A stretch of DNA of 64,000 nucleotides from Rhizobium nepotum 39/7 (GTDB lineage Bacteria > Pseudomonadota > Alphaproteobacteria > Rhizobiales > Rhizobiaceae), in NCBI RefSeq assembly GCF_000949865.1, contig NZ_JWJH01000011.1, positions 85,990 through 149,989 on the forward strand, read 5' to 3'. The position numbers and the translations under genes are program-made. The notes beneath the pieces were generated by a model. The model ran no database searches. It was not told the origin of the DNA and saw only the letters and a list, made by a program, of their open reading frames with translations. Of the stretch, positions 59,652-64,000 are shown one piece after another (position 1 is the first letter of the stretch; the number at the start of each line of letters is the position of its first letter).

Positions 59652-60513
59652 CGCTTCCCGCACCTCGTCCCGGCCGTTCCGCGATCCCGCCAGCGAAAGC
59701 CTGCCCGCCCGGCTGGTGCTGATTGCCATCGCCTTTCTTTTCCTTGCGGCGTTCCTCGTTCTGCCGCTGGTATCGGTGTTCTTCGAGGCCTTCCGCAAAG
59801 GGGCTGACGCCTTCTGGGAGGCGATCGTCGAGCCGGATGCGCTGTCCGCAATCCGCCTGACGTTGCTCGTCGCCGCCATTTCGGTGCCGCTCAACCTTGT
59901 TTTCGGCGTTGCGGCCGCCTGGGCGATCGCGAAATTCGAGTTCAAGGGCAAGGCGTTCCTGATAACGCTGATCGACCTGCCGTTTTCGATTTCGCCGGTC
60001 ATATCAGGCCTGGTCTATGTCATCCTGTTTTCGTCGCACAGCGTGCTCGGGCCATGGCTGAAGAGTTACGGCATCGAAATCCTGTTCGCCGTTCCGGGCA
60101 TCGTGCTCGCCACCATCTTCGTGACCTTTCCCTTCGTCGCGCGTGAGCTGATCCCGCTGATGCAGGAGCAGGGCAATGGCGACGAGGAAGCGGCGATCTC
60201 GCTGGGCGCAACCGGCTGGCAGACCTTCTGGTATGTCACGCTGCCGAATATCAAATGGGGCCTCCTCTACGGCGTGCTGCTCTGCAACGCTCGCGCCATG
60301 GGCGAGTTCGGCGCCGTCTCGGTAGTATCGGGTCATATTCGCGGTGAGACCAACACCATGCCGCTGCATGTCGAGATACTCTATAATGAGTACAATATCG
60401 GTGCGGCCTTTGCTGTGGCGACGTTGCTTGCCGGTCTGGCGCTGGTGACGCTCGTTCTCAAAACCATTCTCGAAATACGCTTTGGCGCGGGCAACGCAGC
60501 CGGCAAGCATTGA
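59644..60513 (+). CDS. cysW: Sulfate ABC transporter permease CysW
   Basis: The 289-residue permease overlaps cysT by 8 bp. It has six membrane segments, [17 protein letters not shown], and the EAA loop [30 protein letters not shown]. Together with CysT it forms the transmembrane pore for sulfate. The frame is followed 11 bp later by cysA. Confidence 0.93.
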   Translation: MSDASRTSSRPFRDPASESLPARLVLIAIAFLFLAAFLVLPLVSVFFEAFRKGADAFWEAIVEPDALSAIRLTLLVAAISVPLNLVFGVAAAWAIAKFEFKGKAFLITLIDLPFSISPVISGLVYVILFSSHSVLGPWLKSYGIEILFAVPGIVLATIFVTFPFVARELIPLMQEQGNGDEEAAISLGATGWQTFWYVTLPNIKWGLLYGVLLCNARAMGEFGAVSVVSGHIRGETNTMPLHVEILYNEYNIGAAFAVATLLAGLALVTLVLKTILEIRFGAGNAAGKH

Positions 60514-60524
60514 AAGGCATATTC

Positions 60525-61565
60525 ATGGAAGTGAAAGTTTCCGGCATCACCAAGCAGTTCGACCGCTTTCCGGCGCTGAACGACGTGTCGCTCGACATTC
60601 GCTCCGGCGAGCTGATCGCGCTGCTCGGTCCCTCCGGTTCCGGCAAGACGACGCTGCTGCGCCTCATCGCAGGTCTGGAACAGCCGACCGCAGGCCGCAT
60701 CTTCTTCGGCGATGAGGATGCCTCGCACCGCACGGTGCAGGAGCGCAATGTCGGTTTCGTTTTTCAGCATTACGCGCTGTTTCGCCATATGACGGTGGCG
60801 GAGAACATCGCCTTCGGCCTGAAGGTGCGACCCTCAGCCAAGCGCCCGCCAAAGGCCGAGATCCGCAGAAGAGTTTCCGAACTTCTCGACATGGTGCATC
60901 TGACCGGTCTCGAAAAACGTTACCCCACCCAGCTTTCCGGCGGCCAGCGCCAGCGTGTGGCGCTTGCCCGCGCGGTTGCCATCGAGCCGAAGGTCCTGCT
61001 TCTCGATGAACCCTTTGGCGCGCTCGACGCCAAGGTGCGCAAGGAGCTGCGCCGCTGGCTGCGTGAATTCCACGACCGCACCGGCCACACCACCGTCTTC
61101 GTCACCCACGATCAGGAGGAAGCGCTGGAACTGGCCGACCGCGTCGTCGTCATGAGCCAGGGCAAGATCGAGCAGGTCGGCACGGCGGATGATGTCTACG
61201 ACACGCCCAACTCTCCCTTCGTCTTCTCCTTCATCGGCGAATCCTCCAGCCTGCCGGTGACGATCCGCGACGGCCAGGTGGTGTTTCAGGGTGAAAACAT
61301 CGGTGTCGCCGAAGGCGGCGCAGGTGAGGGCGAGCTTTTCTTCCGCCCGGAAGATGTGGTGCTGACGGACGAGAAAAACGCGCTTTACGGCAAGGTCACC
61401 ACCTGTCGCCGCCTCGCCGGCACCCGCATCGCCGAAATCGACATCGCCAATAACGGCCATGAACCCTATCACCTCGAAATCGAGGTGCCGCTGAACGCCG
61501 CCGTGGCTGTTGGAGCCGAGCTGCGCTTTCGCCCGACCCGCTGGAAGGTATTCGGCAAGAAGTAG
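60525..61565 (+). CDS. cysA: Sulfate ABC transporter ATPase CysA
   Basis: The 346-residue ATPase starts [23 protein letters not shown] at 60525 (AAAGG upstream). It has Walker [13 protein letters not shown], signature [14 protein letters not shown], Walker [13 protein letters not shown] and the H-loop [21 protein letters not shown]-like C-terminal domain follows. It energises sulfate import by CysTW-Sbp. Confidence 0.95.
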   Translation: MEVKVSGITKQFDRFPALNDVSLDIRSGELIALLGPSGSGKTTLLRLIAGLEQPTAGRIFFGDEDASHRTVQERNVGFVFQHYALFRHMTVAENIAFGLKVRPSAKRPPKAEIRRRVSELLDMVHLTGLEKRYPTQLSGGQRQRVALARAVAIEPKVLLLDEPFGALDAKVRKELRRWLREFHDRTGHTTVFVTHDQEEALELADRVVVMSQGKIEQVGTADDVYDTPNSPFVFSFIGESSSLPVTIRDGQVVFQGENIGVAEGGAGEGELFFRPEDVVLTDEKNALYGKVTTCRRLAGTRIAEIDIANNGHEPYHLEIEVPLNAAVAVGAELRFRPTRWKVFGKK

Positions 61566-61713
61566 GAGAGATACCGGCTGCGACTATCCTCAGTTCCCCG
61601 TCATATCGGCCTTGAGCCGGTATTCTTTCAGCTCAAGGCCTTGGCTGAAAGAACTCTCTCCGCCGCGCGAGGTCCGCGTCGGCTGGATGTACAAGACGCT
61701 TACAACACCCACA

Positions 61714-61830
61714 CCTCATTCCTGTGCTTGTCACAGGAATCCAGCCGGCGCGCGTCTGCGCGGCGAAAGGGCTCTTTCAGTCCAAAGACTTGGTCTGGCT
61801 GGATCTCTGTGACAAGCACAGAGATGAGAG
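61714..61830. repeat. Palindromic intergenic repeat, copy 2
   Basis: The left arm starts CCTCATTCCTGTGCTTG and the right arm CTGTGACAAGCACAGAGATGAG is its imperfect inverse. Centre and arms match the copy at 2084-2201. It lies about 150 bp after cysA and before the small 24-codon gene's terminator. Confidence 0.85.
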
Positions 61831-61866
61831 AACCGGATGAACGCACTGATAAACCCGGAAACGGAA

Positions 61867-61889
61867 AAGGGTCGCCAGAGGCGACCCTT
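61867..61889 (-). terminator. Terminator after the 24-codon gene
   Basis: AAGGGTCGCC (61867-61876) pairs with GGCGACCCTT (61880-61889); in - strand RNA it is followed by TTCCGTTTCC. It lies 65 bp beyond the stop at 61954, with no other gene between. Confidence 0.7.
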
Positions 61890-61953
61890 CCATGAGCTTG
61901 GTCCTGTTTACAGACCCGGGACTGTTTCTCAACGTTCCGAAGGCAAGAGGTTT

Positions 61954-62028
61954 TTACGCCGAGGGCTGCCCCGTCGAAAACCTACCCTTTCCATTGCCTG
62001 CACCAGAGACCGAAATCTCATTAGACAT
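61954..62028 (-). CDS. 24-residue peptide gene with long perfect Shine-Dalgarno
   Basis: On the - strand AAGGAGGTGATCC, complementary over 13 bases to the 3' end of 16S rRNA, is followed by A and an ATG at 62028. The 24-codon frame (MSNEISVSGAGNGKG...) ends TAA at 61954-61956. A possible promoter (TTGCAT...TATG-like) lies at about 62060-62095 and a terminator at 61867-61889. Gly/Ser-rich, no signal or membrane segment. Coding is supported by the ribosome site, but function is unknown. Confidence 0.55.
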   Translation of the reverse strand: MSNEISVSGAGNGKGRFSTGQPSA

Positions 62029-62123
62029 TGGATCACCTCCTTCCGATACGTTGAACATAACTAGAAGGTAGTACGATTCGCCGTTAATGCAAGAGGTAGT
62101 CGTTCAAGACACTACCAAGCTGA

Positions 62124-62489
62124 TTACGCCGCTTCTTCTGCCTTCACGTCGAATTCGAAGTGGATGCTGTGGTAGGGAAATTCGATACCGTCCTCGTTCC
62201 TGTCGATGATGCCGGCATGGAGGAGCGTCGTCACGTCACGATGAACGGCCTGCACATCCCGCCCCACTCGGCGTGCGACCTCGCGGATCGAGAGCGGCCC
62301 CTGTCCGGCCAGAGCCTTCACGATGGCAAGACGCAGAGGCGCTAAAATGCGGTGCAGGTCCTCATAGCTGGAAAACGCCACCGACGGTTTTGCCGCCACC
62401 GGCTTTCCGGACATTGCCAGATTTCCGGCAGCGACAAACCGGCCTTTGATGTCGTCGATTGTGCTGAGGCGGACGGTGAGTGTGGTCAT
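62124..62489 (-). CDS. TumA-like antitoxin (HTH, COG4190-type)
   Basis: The 121-residue protein has a winged helix (HRILAPLRLAIVKALAGQGPLSIREVARRVGRDVQAVHRDVTTLLHAGIIDRNEDGIEFPYHSIHFEF), the pattern of HVO_A0114/COG4190 regulators. These pair with TumE toxins. It overlaps the toxin gene by 4 bp. It probably represses the pair's promoter. Confidence 0.8.
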   Translation of the reverse strand: MTTLTVRLSTIDDIKGRFVAAGNLAMSGKPVAAKPSVAFSSYEDLHRILAPLRLAIVKALAGQGPLSIREVARRVGRDVQAVHRDVTTLLHAGIIDRNEDGIEFPYHSIHFEFDVKAEEAA

Positions 62490-62779
62490 GACAAAATCCT
62501 TTCCATATCAGCCTGAAAAGCATCGAAGAGGGCTTCAAGCGTGGTGAACTCGATTGCGTCCTCACGCTCCGCCATGTGGCGATGATCACCTTTGCCGCGT
62601 TCATTGTCGTAACGCAGAACACATTCCCCTTCGACCACAAGCGCCAGCCGGTATTTGAAAGGATGGATGCTTCCGGGAACCGGTTCAGGCAGATGCCACA
62701 GGACAACCTCGAAGAAGGCCGTTTCATCGATCACTTTGCGGGTTTTCTCGATAAATACCGCCTTTGTGTTGTTATTCAT
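62486..62779 (-). CDS. TumE-like toxin (DUF6516)
   Basis: The 97-residue protein (MNNNTKAVFIEKTRKVIDETAFFEVVLWHLPEPVPGSIHPFKYRLALVVEGECVLRYDNERGKGDHRH) matches DUF6516/TumE: KYRL.L...G..VLRYDNE.GKGDHRH. The conserved His/Asp cluster GKGDHRH may be catalytic. The start at 62779 is chosen over an upstream ATG. Gene order toxin then antitoxin is as in TumE-TumA. Confidence 0.8.
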   Translation of the reverse strand: MNNNTKAVFIEKTRKVIDETAFFEVVLWHLPEPVPGSIHPFKYRLALVVEGECVLRYDNERGKGDHRHMAEREDAIEFTTLEALFDAFQADMERILS

Positions 62780-62828
62780 GACAACGTCTCCGTCTGTTGT
62801 CAATGAAAACAACGTCGGCGGCGCGCAA

Positions 62829-63842
62829 TCACGACACCCGCATCACGATCTTGCCGATGTGGTTGCTGCTTTCCATCAGCCGGTGGGCCTCTGCAACCTC
62901 GTCCAGCGTGAAGACCTTGTTGATGACGGGCGCGACCTTGCCGCTTTCGATGAGCGGCCAGACTTGCTCGACGAGATCGTCGCGGATGGCGCGTTTTTCG
63001 TCGGCGGTGCGGGGCCGCATGGTGGAGCCGGTGACGGTGAGGCGCTTGACCATGATCGGCCGCAAATCGACCTTTTCAGCCACGGCGCCGCCCAGAAAGG
63101 CGATGATGGACAGGCAGCCGTCCTTGGCAAGCGCGGCGATGTTCTTTTCGAAATAGGCCGCACCGATCATGTCGAGAACCACATCGACACCCTTGCCATC
63201 GGTCTCGGCCTTGATGACTGCGGCGAAGTCTTCATCGCGGTAGTTGATGGCGCGTTTGGCGCCGAGCTTGACGCAGGCCTCACATTTTTCCGCAGAGCCC
63301 GCCGTGGCGTAGACATCCGCGCCAAAAGCTCTGGCAAGCTGGATGGCCGTCGTGCCGATGCCGCTGGTGCCGCCGTGGATCAGCACGCTTTCCCCTTCAG
63401 TCAGGCCTGCCATCTGGAAGAGATTGGCCCAGACGGTGAAGAAGGTTTCCGGCAGTGCTGCGGCTTTGACGGCGTCATAGCCCCTGGGGAAGGGCAGGGC
63501 CTGTCCGGCCGGCACGGTGCAATATTCAGCGTAACCGCCGCCATTGGCGAGTGCGCAAACCTTGTCGCCCGGCTTGAACTCGTCGACGCCTTCACCCAGC
63601 GCAACCACCTCTCCGGCGATTTCGAGGCCGAGGATCGGGCTTGCATCCTTGGGCGGCGGATAGATGCCCTGTCTCTGTGCGACATCGGGACGGTTGACGC
63701 CCGCAGCCTCGACCTTCACCAATATCTCGCCTTTGGCGGGTTTCGGCAAAGGCGCTTGTGAAAGCCGCATCACCTCCGGTCCGCCATGGGAGGGGAGGTC
63801 GATGAAGCGCATTTTTTCGGGTAGGGTCGTGGTATCGGACAT
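62829..63842 (-). CDS. NAD(P)H:quinone oxidoreductase (zinc-independent MDR family)
   Basis: The 337-residue protein has the quinone-reductase signature ([31 protein letters not shown]) and [15 protein letters not shown], typical of PIG3/QOR-like medium-chain reductases. They reduce quinones with NADPH. No zinc-binding Cys/His set is present. Start at 63842 is chosen; a TTG at 63854 is an alternative. Nothing gene-like is seen in 63843-64000. Confidence 0.85.
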   Translation of the reverse strand: MSDTTTLPEKMRFIDLPSHGGPEVMRLSQAPLPKPAKGEILVKVEAAGVNRPDVAQRQGIYPPPKDASPILGLEIAGEVVALGEGVDEFKPGDKVCALANGGGYAEYCTVPAGQALPFPRGYDAVKAAALPETFFTVWANLFQMAGLTEGESVLIHGGTSGIGTTAIQLARAFGADVYATAGSAEKCEACVKLGAKRAINYRDEDFAAVIKAETDGKGVDVVLDMIGAAYFEKNIAALAKDGCLSIIAFLGGAVAEKVDLRPIMVKRLTVTGSTMRPRTADEKRAIRDDLVEQVWPLIESGKVAPVINKVFTLDEVAEAHRLMESSNHIGKIVMRVS

Positions 63843-64000
63843 GGGTGAGGGCAACTCCCTAAGGATTGGCGTTACCTTAAAATGTAGGCCGGATGCGTCC
63901 TTTAGGAAAGGCGGCTCTTTGACGCTGGAGTACGTTGGGTGTTGTTGGTTCGCATGGGCGTGGAGTGCGCGGCTTTACCCCCCTCTGCCCTGCCGGGCAT

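Noticed and set aside
58779..60002. 407-codon - strand frame opposite cysT/cysW
   Set aside because: Highly charged Asp/Arg/Gly-rich shadow of the permease genes; spans both of them without a start signal.
62026..62043. Fragment of 16S rRNA 3' end on the + strand (GGATCACCTCCTT)
   Set aside because: The matching stretch ends abruptly on both sides, with no other rRNA sequence. It is better read as a Shine-Dalgarno on the - strand.

Overview
The window is about 60% GC, and its gene content fits an alphaproteobacterium of the Agrobacterium/Rhizobium group. Supporting genes are an smc next to pyruvate phosphate dikinase (ppdK), a COQ7-type hydroxylase, a DUF1499 protein, rhizobial-style palindromic repeats, and a sulfate assimilation island split into cysHDN and sbp-cysTWA with an Rrf2 regulator. 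The genus is inferred from family resemblance; no marker gene was compared.

Bases 1-2217 hold the 3' part of smc, a strong terminator and a 118-bp palindromic repeat. Bases 2223-39384 (37,162 bp) are a complete-looking Mu-like transposable prophage of siphovirus type. Both ends are defined here: each begins TGT(A/G)G, has a CCTTCTGGACA transposase-type site exactly 15 bp in, and the element is flanked by a 5-bp duplication, TTTGC. The genetic left end lies at the high coordinates. From left to right in phage order (decreasing coordinates) come: a cleavable S24-type repressor on the + strand; then, on the - strand, ner, two unknown genes, a ParB-like gene, an unknown gene, MuA transposase and MuB ATPase. 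Small early genes, Gam, GemA and a Mor-type activator follow. Next are the lysis genes (endolysin, holin candidates, overlapping spanins), terminase, a portal/MuF/nuclease fusion, head genes, and tail genes including a G/GT-type -1 frameshift. The element ends with a tail fibre, an acetyltransferase and an MltR-like cargo gene. Most neighbouring genes overlap by ATGA, so the operons look tightly coupled.

The most striking unexplained signal is a short asymmetric motif, CGTTAGAAA. Its 7-bp core CGTTAGA occurs 24 times across the prophage, mostly inside genes and in both orientations, and not once in the roughly 27 kb of host flank. The full 9-mer occurs 12 times. It differs from the apparent repressor operators (TCCAnnnnTGGA) and from the end-binding sites. 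It resembles a stoperator- or centromere-like system; the ParB-like protein and the repressor are the obvious candidate binders. A second notable feature is a nested internal copy of the phage right end at 3120, which brackets an 897-bp segment carrying the MltR-like gene.

Bases 39390-64000 are host chromosome. They carry a two-domain VOC protein, ppdK, small lipoproteins, a COQ7-like hydroxylase, a dicarboxylate/amino-acid symporter, a DUF1499 protein, an MBL-fold hydrolase, tRNA-Gln and tRNA-Pro. They also carry ParDE-like and TumE/TumA-like toxin-antitoxin pairs, malate:quinone oxidoreductase, and the sulfate genes. In the sulfate island, Sbp-CysTWA import sulfate, CysND make APS and CysH reduces it; the Rrf2 protein encoded between the two halves probably controls them. 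A 24-codon gene with a nearly perfect long Shine-Dalgarno sequence sits between the sulfate transporter and TumE/TumA.
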